Both the position numbers and the translations under genes were made by a program. The notes below the pieces were generated by a model. The model did not search any database, was not told the DNA's origin, and saw only the letters and a program-made list of their open reading frames with translations. Positions 52,889 through 61,305 of a stretch of 64,000 bases of DNA are shown one piece after another. The DNA comes from Cohnella sp. WQ 127256 (GTDB taxonomy: Bacteria > Bacillota > Bacilli > Paenibacillales > Paenibacillaceae), in contig NZ_JAMZCY010000009.1 of the NCBI RefSeq assembly GCF_024519285.1, forward strand, positions 248,001 through 312,000. Direction: 5' to 3'. Position 1 is the first letter of the stretch. The number at the start of each line of letters is the position of its first letter.

Positions 52889-53359
52889 CTATGATATGTA
52901 TTTGGTACTTAGCTGCGATAACCGGATATGTAATTCTTTCTTCCAGGCCTCGTCCTCTAGTGAAGATGCAATTAACCATAAATCTAACAATTGATTAACT
53001 CGCTCCTCAGTTGCTTTCGCAATAACTGCCGCTTGCAGTGTCTTAGACAAGTTCAAGGCTTCTGAAAGAACACCAGCCCATTCATGAACTTGATCGAAAG
53101 GGATACTATGGGGAGCAGGTCTAGCTCCTAATTGTCCGACCAGTCGCCCAACGTCCTCCTTCACAGCAGGAAACACATCATTTCGGCCACACGCCGAGCA
53201 ATTGTAAACGGGGACATTGTTAATATTAACTTTTCTAGCGAAAATAACGGTGCGGAGCATGAGATTCATTTGTCCTCCGCAGGAGCATGATTTCAGCAAC
53301 GGGACCCACTCCTTATAATCAAAGAGCCTATTCGATACATATTCGTGCCGTTGATTCAT
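52889..53359 (-). CDS. Uncharacterised zinc-ribbon protein
   Basis: I do not recognise the family. The 156-residue protein has two cysteine pairs, CSCGG near residue 25 and CSACGRNDVFP near residue 54, likely forming one zinc ribbon. A helical C-terminal half follows (LNLSKTLQAAVIAKATEERV, LLDLWLIASSLEDEAWKKEL). A soluble cytosolic protein is expected. Its start has a weak AGGA site. It lies 13 bp downstream of the VanZ-like gene and is probably co-transcribed with it. Confidence 0.7.
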   Translation of the reverse strand: MNQRHEYVSNRLFDYKEWVPLLKSCSCGGQMNLMLRTVIFARKVNINNVPVYNCSACGRNDVFPAVKEDVGRLVGQLGARPAPHSIPFDQVHEWAGVLSEALNLSKTLQAAVIAKATEERVNQLLDLWLIASSLEDEAWKKELHIRLSQLSTKYIS

Positions 53360-53372
53360 TAATCCTGCAAAA

Positions 53373-53783
53373 TTAAGAGGTGTATTTTCTGGGATTTCGC
53401 CTAATTAATAGGGTGTAAATAAGCAGAACTAGTAAGCTAGCAACACCCGCTCCGATCCCATCGTGTAGCAGATCAAGTGGATCAGGCGTCCGCATAGGAA
53501 CAAAGGATTGATGCCATTCATCCGTGAGCCCATACACAACACAAATGACGATATTCAACAAACAGCCTGTCCATGTCGCTGCCCGTTTACCCATCGCAAA
53601 AGCAATCGTTAAGCCGAGAATAAAATAAGCGACATAATGCATGGGATTGAAATCAGCTAAACCAGGCAGCCATTTCTGAACCCATGGCAGTACGCTGTCT
53701 AATTGATCACCGCTCCGCGATGAGGAGATAAATATAGCTAACATGCAGAGGATAGCCGGAATGTACCTCCATATTTTCGACAA
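53373..53783 (-). CDS. VanZ-like membrane protein
   Basis: The 136-residue protein has four hydrophobic segments and the VanZ family pattern: SSSRSGDQLDS after the first segment, MHYVAYFILGLTIAFAMGKR, then VYGLTDEWHQSFVPMRTPDP with the conserved Asp-Glu and DLLHDGIGAGVAS. The TTG at 53783 is preferred because AAGGAG lies nine bases upstream. VanZ relatives give low-level teicoplanin resistance in some hosts, but most chromosomal members have unknown roles. Confidence 0.85.
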   Translation of the reverse strand: MSKIWRYIPAILCMLAIFISSSRSGDQLDSVLPWVQKWLPGLADFNPMHYVAYFILGLTIAFAMGKRAATWTGCLLNIVICVVYGLTDEWHQSFVPMRTPDPLDLLHDGIGAGVASLLVLLIYTLLIRRNPRKYTS

Positions 53784-53891
53784 AGTGATCAACTCCTTAT
53801 TATTACATGTTATAAACGTGAAGGAATGCTGATGATTTGGTACAATAGATTATTGATCTAACTATGAGATCATGAATGGAGGATTCGATTA

Positions 53892-54413
53892 ATGACTGAA
53901 GTTAAAAGAGTCGTGTGCTTACTAGATGACGAGTTTGAAGATTTGGAGCTATGGTATCCGGTGTATCGCTTGCGCGAAGAAGGCGCCGAAGTGCTCTACG
54001 CGGGTCCGGAAAAAGGTCGCAAGCACATCGGTAAATATGGTGTGCCTGCTGTGGCGGATATTTCATATGACGAGCTGAATGCAGATCAATTCGATGGACT
54101 TCTTGTGCCAGGAGGCTGGGCTCCGGACAAAATCCGTAGAGATGAGAGAGTGCTTAATTTCGTACGCAAGATGAATGAATCCAACAAACCCATCGGACAA
54201 ATCTGCCATGCAGGATGGGTACTCATCTCCGCAAAAATATTGGAGGGCAGAACCGTTACCTCTACTCCTGGAATTCGCGATGATATGGAGAACGCCGGAT
54301 CGATTTGGCTCGACGAAGCCGTCGTTATCGACCGGAACATCGTATCGGCTCGGAGACCCCCTGATCTTCCGCCATACGCGAAAGCATTCTGCGACTTGCT
54401 GTTCGGTCGTTAA
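53892..54413 (+). CDS. DJ-1/PfpI family protein
   Basis: The 173-residue protein has the DJ-1/PfpI fold: start KRVVCLLDDEFEDLELWYPV with the conserved Glu, LLVPGGWAPDKIRRDERV, and the nucleophile cysteine in GQICHAGWVLISA near residue 103. Relatives include YraA/YhbO stress proteins proposed as chaperones or glyoxalase/deglycase-like enzymes. The function is not settled. The ATG has a GGAGGA site. Single gene with terminator, divergent from the VanZ gene. Confidence 0.87.
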   Translation: MTEVKRVVCLLDDEFEDLELWYPVYRLREEGAEVLYAGPEKGRKHIGKYGVPAVADISYDELNADQFDGLLVPGGWAPDKIRRDERVLNFVRKMNESNKPIGQICHAGWVLISAKILEGRTVTSTPGIRDDMENAGSIWLDEAVVIDRNIVSARRPPDLPPYAKAFCDLLFGR

Positions 54414-54419
54414 TCAAGA

Positions 54420-54474
54420 TGAGCCTCCATACCGCAATAGCATCCAATGGATCTATTCGTATGGAGGCTTTTAT
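54420..54474 (+). terminator. Intrinsic terminator after the DJ-1/PfpI gene
   Basis: Arms GCCTCCATAC (54423-54432) and GTATGGAGGC (54459-54468) close a long loop and are followed by TTTTATT. It also lies between this gene and the convergent ptsI. Confidence 0.75.
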
Positions 54475-54479
54475 TAATC

Positions 54480-56234
54480 TTATAAGAGCGGGTGCATATG
54501 ATTTGGTGCGAGAGCCGCTTCGGCATGGAATTGATGAGTGAGAGCGCGGATTTCAACAGCCGTTTTACACCGGAACAATTCCTCAAGCAATATGCGGCAA
54601 TCTGCTGCCTTTGTTCTGAGCATACTCTCTTTAACTGGCAATATCGCCTGTGCCGACAAGCTTAACTCCTCAATACCTAGACCTAACCATATCGGAAGCG
54701 CGTTTACATCCCCCGCTAGCTCTCCACAAATGCTAACCGGTATTCCTTGCGCCTTAGCTGCATTCGTAACTGTACGAATCATACGTAAGATAGTCGGGTG
54801 AAACGGTTCATACATATGGCTAATTTTCTCATTCATCCGATCAACTGCCAACGTAAATTGAATCAAGTCGTTCGTGCCGATACTGAAAAAAGATACTTCT
54901 TCAGCCAGCAAATCCGCAATCATTACAGCAGCAGGAACTTCAATCATGATACCTGCCTTCGTATCCAATCGATAGGGCTTTCCTTCAACGGATAACTCTC
55001 GCTTTGCCTCGGCAAGTACTTCATTGGCTTCGCGCACCTCATCTAGGGACGTGATGAGCGGGTACATGATCTGTACATCCCCATATTCAGAAGCGCGAAG
55101 AATAGCACGCAGTTGAGTCTTAAACAAATCCTTACGCTCAAGACTGAAGCGAATCGCCCGGAATCCGAGGAAGGGATTTTCCTCTTCTGGTAATTCGTAA
55201 TAATCAAGCTGCTTATCCCCGCCAATATCCAAAGTACGAATAATGACCGTTTCTCCCTTAAGCTTCTGTGCTACAGCCCGGTAGACCTCGAATTGTTCTT
55301 CCTCAGAAGGGAAACGACCGCGATCCATATAGAGAAATTCAGTTCGAAATAACCCCACACCCTCAGCACCATTGCTTAACGCTGCCTCCAGTTCCTTCAA
55401 AGAACTAATATTCGCGGCTAGTGTCAAGCTGACACCATCCTGAGTAACGGAAGGAACTTCAGCAATGGTTAGTAACTGCTCACGTGCGACGTTCTGACGC
55501 TTCCTCATCTCTGTATAACGGGAAACCATTTCCGAGCTTGGCTCGACTTGAAGCAGCCCGGTTACTCCGTCAATGATCAGGAGGTCACCAGTTCCAATTG
55601 GCTGCTCTAGCTTTCCCTCCACACCCATCACCATCGGAATGCCAAAAGCTCTTGCCATAATCGCGGCATGCGAGGTAGGACTCCCCACCATTGTAACGAT
55701 TCCTAGAACAAGCTCCGGCTTTAAGTGTACTAGCTGTGAGGGAGAGAGCTCTCGCACGACGAGAACGAAAGGCTGAGTATCTTCTGGCAATGAAATATCA
55801 GGTACACCCAACAAGTGCTTAAGCAGTCGATTTCCAACGTCTTTAATATCTATTGCGCGCTCTTTCATATACTCGTCGTCTAAGAGATCAAACATAGTGA
55901 CAAAGTGATCAATTGCTTCCTTAACAGCTACCTCGGCAACTTTATATTGTCTTTGAATGATGCCTTGAATTTCGTTCATGAATACCGGATCTTCGAGAAT
56001 AGCCAGATGCGCGTCGAATATGCTCGCTTCCTCGGAGCCTACAACCTCGTCCAGTTCTGTTCTCATTTGGTTGATCTCTGTTTTGGAACGGTCGATCCCC
56101 TCATACAAACGATCGAACTCTTTAGCCAGGTCTGCCACATCTATTTTCTGATCCGGTAGCTCCCATTCCCAGTGCGGTAATACAAACGCTTTTCCTATGG
56201 CAATTCCTTGCGAGGCCCCTAACGCTTGAATCAT
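54480..56234 (-). CDS. ptsI: PTS enzyme I
   Basis: Enzyme I autophosphorylates from PEP and passes phosphate to HPr. The 584-residue protein has the phospho-His region as GSPTSHAAIMARAFGIPMVM near residue 186; most family members have GGRTSH or GGITSH. PEP-binding motifs GLFRTEFLYMDRGRFPSEEE and IGTNDLIQFTLAVDR and the catalytic Cys in SICGELAGD near residue 500 are normal. Its ATG overlaps the ptsG stop (ATGA). ptsH, usually upstream, is not in the window. Confidence 0.94.
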   Translation of the reverse strand: MIQALGASQGIAIGKAFVLPHWEWELPDQKIDVADLAKEFDRLYEGIDRSKTEINQMRTELDEVVGSEEASIFDAHLAILEDPVFMNEIQGIIQRQYKVAEVAVKEAIDHFVTMFDLLDDEYMKERAIDIKDVGNRLLKHLLGVPDISLPEDTQPFVLVVRELSPSQLVHLKPELVLGIVTMVGSPTSHAAIMARAFGIPMVMGVEGKLEQPIGTGDLLIIDGVTGLLQVEPSSEMVSRYTEMRKRQNVAREQLLTIAEVPSVTQDGVSLTLAANISSLKELEAALSNGAEGVGLFRTEFLYMDRGRFPSEEEQFEVYRAVAQKLKGETVIIRTLDIGGDKQLDYYELPEEENPFLGFRAIRFSLERKDLFKTQLRAILRASEYGDVQIMYPLITSLDEVREANEVLAEAKRELSVEGKPYRLDTKAGIMIEVPAAVMIADLLAEEVSFFSIGTNDLIQFTLAVDRMNEKISHMYEPFHPTILRMIRTVTNAAKAQGIPVSICGELAGDVNALPIWLGLGIEELSLSAQAILPVKESMLRTKAADCRILLEELFRCKTAVEIRALTHQFHAEAALAPNHMHPLL

Positions 56235-58120
56235 TTCCCCGCCCCCTTTTTCTCTCTCTCGTGTACGACAACCGACATCACTGCAGCTTGACCCTTCTTG
56301 ACCACCTTAAACGGAGCAAAGCGCCAAGATTTTACGATATCGCTGTTCGTAATGACCATTGGTGTAGCTAGTGACTTCGCGTGCTGCTTTAAGGTTGGAA
56401 GATGGAATTTCAGCAGAGGCTGGCCCGGCGATACTTCATCCCCCATCTTGACGAGTATCGTAAATCCTTTCCCTTCAAGTTGCGAGGTGTTAATGCCGAC
56501 ATGTAGCAGAACTTCCAGGCCATCCTTCGTTAATATCCCAATCGCATGCAAGGAAGGATGGATATGTATGATTTTTCCTTGGATTGGTGCAACCAGTTCT
56601 CCTTTGTCTGGTATAAACGCCACGCCTCTTCCAACGAGCCGTTGAGCGAATATCGGATCGTCAACTTCCTCCAGAGGGATCATCCTACCTTGTACGGGGG
56701 AATGGAATTGAATTTGTTGTACGTCCATCTGCATGTGTTTGTGAATCTCTTCACGGATAAGCTCCGAGAAGGTCCCGAACACGACTTGCACATGTCCTCC
56801 TCCAAGCCTTATGACCCCAGCAGCTCCAAGGTGGCGCAAGGATTGCGAATCGACTTTACGATCATCCTCCAGTGTAAGCCGAAGCCGAGTTATGCAAGCT
56901 TCAAGTCGGACAATGTTCTCTTTGCCTCCTAAAGCCTGCAAGATGAGAGGTGACCGGTAAGGAATGTCTCCTGCCCAATCGTCTAGCCTCGTAGCGTCTT
57001 CACGACCAGGCGTTGCCAATTGGAAGCGACGAATGCTCCATCGGAACAGTACGTAATACAGCAGTCCGACGGCGATCCCAATCGGAATGAGCAGCCAGCC
57101 TCTATGAGCCAATGGCATATTAACTAAGTATTCCAAAGCGCCTGCCGAGAATGTAAAGCCGTGATGAATATCTAGCTCATATACGAGCCACATGATACCT
57201 CCAGACAAGAGAGCATGCACGAGAAATAAATAAGGAGCAACGAACAAGAAAGCAAATTCTACGGGCTCCGTTACGCCTGTAAGAAAGGAGCCAAGCGCGG
57301 CAACCCGAAATTGCTTGCTTGTCTTCGGTTTCAAGTCCTCTCGCGCCTCATGAATGATTGCAAAGGCGATCGCTGGCAACGCGAACATCATCGTTGGATA
57401 CAATCCAGCCATAAAAATACCTGCGGTAGGGTCTCCCGCAAAGAATCGTGGTAAATCTCCAAAAAATACGGTCCCATCTACACCATCGTATTCGCCAACC
57501 TGGAACCAAAAGATGTGATTTAACAAGTGGTGGAGGCCAAAAGCCACCAATATACGGTGTAAAAACCCATATAGGAATACGCCAAAGCCACCCGCTGTAT
57601 CTACAAGAGTTCCCGCAGATTCAGCCCAGCTTTTCAAACCTTCACCCGTCCCAATCATGATCCATGCAAAGGCAAGCGAAACGACGCTCATGAACAGTGG
57701 AACAAACCGGGCGCCCCCGAAAAACTGCAAAAATTCAGGGAGCTGAAACGATTTGAATCGATCATGCGCCCATCCAGAAATAATACCGATGACGGCACCT
57801 GCGAACATCGATGGTTGTACACCATTAGGATCGTAGGTATGGGTAACGATATGGAAAATAAACATCCCCGTTAGCGCGGCCATACCGGCTGTAGCGGTTT
57901 GATTAGACATTCCAAGCGCTATCCCAATTGCGAATATGTACGGAATGTACTGAAATATTGCCATACCCGCAGCATGTAACATTTCCGGAACTTGCTCAGA
58001 CACACCAAACGAATCCCAAGGTATTCGTGCTAGCATTAGGAATATAGCAGCAGCCGGAAGCACTGTCATGGGCAGCATCATGGCGCGACCTAGTCTTTGG
58101 AGATAGCCTATTCCATACAA
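56231..58120 (-). CDS. ptsG: PTS glucose/N-acetylglucosamine-type transporter, IICBA
   Basis: The 629-residue protein fuses IIC (about 1-375; GLHHLLNHIFWFQVGEYDGV and GVTEPVEFAFLFVAPYLF), IIB (about 395-475; phospho-Cys in EACITRLRLTL), and IIA (about 495-615; phospho-His in LLHVGINTSQLEGKGF). This is the glucose/GlcNAc family; the precise sugar cannot be decided. A TTG start has a strong AAGGAGGGGG site. Its leader is filled by a large inverted repeat. It is coupled to ptsI by a 4-bp overlap. Confidence 0.92.
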   Translation of the reverse strand: MYGIGYLQRLGRAMMLPMTVLPAAAIFLMLARIPWDSFGVSEQVPEMLHAAGMAIFQYIPYIFAIGIALGMSNQTATAGMAALTGMFIFHIVTHTYDPNGVQPSMFAGAVIGIISGWAHDRFKSFQLPEFLQFFGGARFVPLFMSVVSLAFAWIMIGTGEGLKSWAESAGTLVDTAGGFGVFLYGFLHRILVAFGLHHLLNHIFWFQVGEYDGVDGTVFFGDLPRFFAGDPTAGIFMAGLYPTMMFALPAIAFAIIHEAREDLKPKTSKQFRVAALGSFLTGVTEPVEFAFLFVAPYLFLVHALLSGGIMWLVYELDIHHGFTFSAGALEYLVNMPLAHRGWLLIPIGIAVGLLYYVLFRWSIRRFQLATPGREDATRLDDWAGDIPYRSPLILQALGGKENIVRLEACITRLRLTLEDDRKVDSQSLRHLGAAGVIRLGGGHVQVVFGTFSELIREEIHKHMQMDVQQIQFHSPVQGRMIPLEEVDDPIFAQRLVGRGVAFIPDKGELVAPIQGKIIHIHPSLHAIGILTKDGLEVLLHVGINTSQLEGKGFTILVKMGDEVSPGQPLLKFHLPTLKQHAKSLATPMVITNSDIVKSWRFAPFKVVKKGQAAVMSVVVHEREKKGAGK

Positions 58121-58154
58121 GTGGTGTCCCCCTCCTTTCCGATGGGTAAATTAC

Positions 58155-58348
58155 TTGGTTTAAACAAAAAGATATAGATAATCACATATAGAGGACGACG
58201 ATATACCTCCTTCCAGCCGCTTGCTCTCCACCCATTGCCTCGATGAAATTAAGTGGTGGCAATGGGCTCCAAGAGGCGGACGTAAACTCTTACAGGAGAT
58301 ATATCTCTGTCCCTTTTTTATGATTATCTATATAGACTTTTAAACCAA
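58155..58348. repeat. 194-bp imperfect inverted repeat in the ptsG leader
   Basis: Outer arms begin TTGGTTTAAA (58155) and end TTTAAACC-AA (58348) and share GATATAGATAATCA/TGATTATCTATAT; middle arms 58193-58210 and 58295-58312 match 14 of 18; inner arms CCCATTGCC (58231) and GGCAATGGG (58258) are perfect around an 18-base loop. It fills the gap between the CoA-binding gene and ptsG. It may be a long leader hairpin controlling ptsG, or a small non-coding mobile element. Confidence 0.75.
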
Positions 58349-58383
58349 ATCTTTTCCCATTGCCGATTTTTTAAATAAAAGAT

Positions 58384-58812
58384 TTAAGATTTCCCGTTAG
58401 GGAGGAGGATGGAGTCCTCCACTTTGATGCAGCGGTCCATAATGATACGAAGACCACCTTCGGTAGCAATCGTAGCGGCTTCTTCGTTAGAGATGCCTAG
58501 CTGAAGCCAGAGTACTTTGGCTCCGACTGCAACAGCGTCTGTTGCAATTGGCGGGGTATGCTCAGGACGACGGAAGACGTTGACGATATCTATTGGAACT
58601 GGTACATCCTTTAAGGAGGCGTAGCTAGTCTCTCCTAGAATAGAAGTTGCGTTCGGGTTGACCGGAATGATCTTGTAGCCCTTATGCTGCATAGCTTCAG
58701 AAACCATGTAAGAAACCTTGGATGGATCGTCTGATAGTCCCACTACAGCGATTGTTTGTGAATCCACCAAAATTTGTTTGATCTCTTCACGGGACGGATG
58801 AACGTACGACAT
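58384..58812 (-). CDS. CoA-binding domain protein (YccU-like)
   Basis: The 142-residue Rossmann-fold protein matches the stand-alone CoA_binding_2 family: IAVVGLSDDPSKVSYMVSEA near residue 21, YKIIPVNPNATSILGETSYA, and the conserved VLWLQLGISNEEAA. Relatives bind CoA or a nucleotide; no enzyme activity is established. An AGGAGG site precedes the ATG. It follows aroA by 34 bp, so the two are likely co-transcribed. Confidence 0.87.
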   Translation of the reverse strand: MSYVHPSREEIKQILVDSQTIAVVGLSDDPSKVSYMVSEAMQHKGYKIIPVNPNATSILGETSYASLKDVPVPIDIVNVFRRPEHTPPIATDAVAVGAKVLWLQLGISNEEAATIATEGGLRIIMDRCIKVEDSILLPNGKS

Positions 58813-58846
58813 AGTAACAGCCTCCTCTTATCGAATATCGTTTATT

Positions 58847-60139
58847 TTAGTTTACCCACTCGACTTTAGCTCCAAGCGATTTCAGGTGATCGAAATAGAT
58901 CGGGTAAGATTTCGCAACATGATGCGCGTCTCTGATGCGGATCGGCTGAGCGGAACGTAGGCCAACAATTGTTAGCGCCATGATAACCCGATGATCGTAG
59001 TGTGCATCGATTTCAACGCCGCCTTCTACACCTTCTGGACGACCGTGAACAATGATTTCGTCCTGCTTCTCTTCTACACGGGCACCCGCTTTGCGCAATT
59101 CTGCTAAGTAATCCGTAATCCGATCACACTCTTTGTATCGCAAATTTTCAACATTATAGAAACGGGAGGTTCCCTCTGCGAACACAGCTGCAGCAACCAT
59201 AGCTAACACACCATCGGTAAACTCATCTCCATCGAATTCACCTGCAGTAAGACGTCCGTTACCTTTCACATGAACGATACCGTTCTCGTGAGTAAGCGGA
59301 ACATTCATCGCTCGTAACACATCCACTACAGCCCGCTCGCCCTGCTTGCTGTCTTCCATAAGGCGATGAACGATCACATCGGATTCCGTTACCGATGCTG
59401 CAGCCAGAATGGCTGCGGAGCCAGGATAGTCTCCTTGAACCGTGTAGGTTTGCGCTTTGTACTTCTGCTTCCCTGGAATGCGGTAGTGCATAAGGTCCTC
59501 GGAAGCCTCGACGATAATTCCCGCTTGCGCAAGAACCTCTAGCGTTTGCCCGATGACGACTTTGGATTTCAGGTCGTGCAACACTTCAATTTCGCTATCC
59601 TCATCAAGAAGAGGAGTCACGAACAATAACGAGCTTAGGAATTGAGAGCTTACATTACCCGAAACTTGGATTTTGCCACCACGTGGGTTTCCGCCTTTGA
59701 TCGTCATTGGCAATCTTCCATTTTGGTGATCAATCGTTACGCCCATACTTTCCAACGCGACGATCAAATCGTCATGCGGTCTTTTGCCAAGGGACTCAGG
59801 GTACGCATTGACGAAATGAACTTCTGGTAACAATGCCGCAACCGACATAATGAAGCGAAGCACGGCTCCCGCATTTCCTACATTTAATTCCTTAGTCATA
59901 CGTGGATGACGACCGAATCCAGTAATGACGATTTTCTCGTCATCCTCTTCTACGATTGCTCCTAGATCACGGATACAGCGACGCATGGCTTCTCCATCCT
60001 CACTGTGGGCAGGAAATAGAATCGTGCTAGTCCCTTCTGCAAGTGCAGACACAAGCAAATAACGGGTTGTATAGTTTTTGGAGGATAATGCTTGAATTTC
60101 GCCTTTAAGACTTCCTGTAGGGGTTACGATCATATCCAT
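58847..60139 (-). CDS. aroA: 3-phosphoshikimate 1-carboxyvinyltransferase (EPSP synthase), divergent
   Basis: EPSP synthase transfers enolpyruvate from PEP to shikimate-3-phosphate in aromatic amino acid synthesis. The 430 residues follow the family fold, with QALSSKNYTTRYLL near residue 17, VGNAGAVLRFI near residue 86, SGNVSSQFLSSLL, QGDYPGSAA, YKECDRI, and YDHRVIMAL. Several signatures differ from textbook forms: the usual GNAGTAMRP/GNSGTTTR block reads GNAGAVLRF. It is therefore a divergent member; enzyme identity is likely but substrate/inhibitor behaviour cannot be assumed. The two ATGs at 60139 and 60133 are close; the first fits the AAGGAG site better. Shikimate kinase lies 1.2 kb away. 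Confidence 0.85.
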   Translation of the reverse strand: MDMIVTPTGSLKGEIQALSSKNYTTRYLLVSALAEGTSTILFPAHSEDGEAMRRCIRDLGAIVEEDDEKIVITGFGRHPRMTKELNVGNAGAVLRFIMSVAALLPEVHFVNAYPESLGKRPHDDLIVALESMGVTIDHQNGRLPMTIKGGNPRGGKIQVSGNVSSQFLSSLLFVTPLLDEDSEIEVLHDLKSKVVIGQTLEVLAQAGIIVEASEDLMHYRIPGKQKYKAQTYTVQGDYPGSAAILAAASVTESDVIVHRLMEDSKQGERAVVDVLRAMNVPLTHENGIVHVKGNGRLTAGEFDGDEFTDGVLAMVAAAVFAEGTSRFYNVENLRYKECDRITDYLAELRKAGARVEEKQDEIIVHGRPEGVEGGVEIDAHYDHRVIMALTIVGLRSAQPIRIRDAHHVAKSYPIYFDHLKSLGAKVEWVN

Positions 60140-60161
60140 TAATAAACACGCTCCTTAGAAA

Positions 60162-60542
60162 CTATGTATGTATAAGATATCCGAATCCGACACCTGCTGC
60201 AGTTAAACTAAATCCACCCACATAGGTAGCGAGCAAATAATAAGCTAATGTGTGTCTAGAATTACTCTCGTTCATCAAAGCCTTTTGCACATTTAATGTG
60301 GAATAGGTTGTTAACCCTCCCAGTATGCCAATCCCGCAACATGCATAAACTGCAAAATGCTCCTGCTCTAAGTTAATGCCAATTAGCAAACCCATCGCAA
60401 ATGATCCTACGAGATTAACAAGCAGTGTTCCGATGTAGCTCATCTTCATCTTGCGAACAACCCAACGACCGACCTCATATCGGATTAGCGAACCTATAGC
60501 TCCTCCAATGCCAACCAAGCAGGCAATCCATAAGCTGTTCAA
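60162..60542 (-). CDS. Fluoride channel CrcB/FluC, second of a pair
   Basis: The 126-residue protein has four hydrophobic segments and FluC motifs: GIGGAIGSLIRYEVGR, GTLLVNLVGSFAMG with the conserved Asn, and GGLTTYSTLNVQ. A TTG start at 60542 overlapping the upstream stop as TTGA is preferred, giving the same length as its neighbour; an in-frame start at 60590 adds 16 residues within the other gene. The pair may form an antiparallel heterodimer that exports fluoride. Confidence 0.88.
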   Translation of the reverse strand: MNSLWIACLVGIGGAIGSLIRYEVGRWVVRKMKMSYIGTLLVNLVGSFAMGLLIGINLEQEHFAVYACCGIGILGGLTTYSTLNVQKALMNESNSRHTLAYYLLATYVGGFSLTAAGVGFGYLIHT

Positions 60543-60919
60543 GAGGGTTTGCCCCTTCCCCAAGCCAACCCAGTTGCTGCTAGCCCCCACCCACCAAGAG
60601 CGCTTAATAGCACGTACGCCGCGGCTGCAACATAGGCATCATTTTGCCAAAGACCCCATAACTGACCGTTAAATGCGCTGAAGGTTGTAAATGAACCTAG
60701 AAATCCGGTACCCACTACATCCCCGAACCATGGAGGGGTGATCTTACGGGATAATAATCCGGTTAGAAGGCCAAGCAATAACGAACCCAATAGGTTGATT
60801 ATTAACGTTGCCCACGGAAATGGATTAGAGCCCATCTGATGCGGGAATAAAAATCCGATCTCATATCGGGCTACTGCTCCAAGAAATCCGGCAATGGCTA
60901 TGCCGATTACGATCTTCAT
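60539..60919 (-). CDS. Fluoride channel CrcB/FluC, first of a pair
   Basis: The 126-residue protein starts KIVIGIAIAGFLGAVARYE at 60919 with a GGAG site; a longer start at 61018 would overlap the divergent rhodanese gene. It has four hydrophobic segments and the FluC motifs ATLIINLLGSLLLG and GFLGSFTTFSAF (the conserved Phe pair). No fluoride riboswitch is evident in the 80-bp gap upstream. Coupled to the second crcB-type gene. Confidence 0.9.
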   Translation of the reverse strand: MKIVIGIAIAGFLGAVARYEIGFLFPHQMGSNPFPWATLIINLLGSLLLGLLTGLLSRKITPPWFGDVVGTGFLGSFTTFSAFNGQLWGLWQNDAYVAAAAYVLLSALGGWGLAATGLAWGRGKPS

Positions 60920-60999
60920 GTCTTCTCCGCTCCTACATTGACAGCAGCATGCACAGTTTCTTATGATTAACCTATACCCAGAGGAAAGGTTGGCCACAT

Positions 61000-61305
61000 A
61001 TGAGCTCCTATACGACAATTACCGTCGAAGAACTTAAAGCACGGCTGGATGCCGGACAACAAATTCATCTCATTGACGTACGCGAAGATGAGGAAGTCGC
61101 ACAAGGAATGATTCCGGGAGCTATACATCTGCCACTAGGCCAGATAGCTCAACAACTTAACGCGATTCCCAAAGAAGATGAGGTTATCTTCATATGCCGC
61201 AGTGGCTATCGTAGCGACCAAGCTTGTCAATACTTATCCTCACTCGGCTATAAAGGAACAACTAACTTGATTGGCGGCATGCTTGCCTGGAACCAGCTTC
61301 CTTAA
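61000..61305 (+). CDS. Rhodanese-like sulfurtransferase, single domain
   Basis: The 101-residue protein has one rhodanese domain: HLIDVREDEEVAQGMIPGAI and the active loop FICRSGYRSDQA with the catalytic cysteine near residue 66. Such small proteins move sulfur or serve as redox relays; the substrate is unknown. It is divergent from the fluoride channel genes, and its stop overlaps that of convergent aroK in TTAA. Confidence 0.9.
   Translation: MSSYTTITVEELKARLDAGQQIHLIDVREDEEVAQGMIPGAIHLPLGQIAQQLNAIPKEDEVIFICRSGYRSDQACQYLSSLGYKGTTNLIGGMLAWNQLP

Noticed and set aside
58121..58383. GlcT-type antiterminator (RAT) and terminator before ptsG
   Set aside because: The long inverted repeat is much larger than a RAT and lacks a T run; no RAT-like sequence was recognised.
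60920..60999. Fluoride riboswitch before the FluC genes
   Set aside because: The gap is too short and no recognisable crcB-motif core was found.
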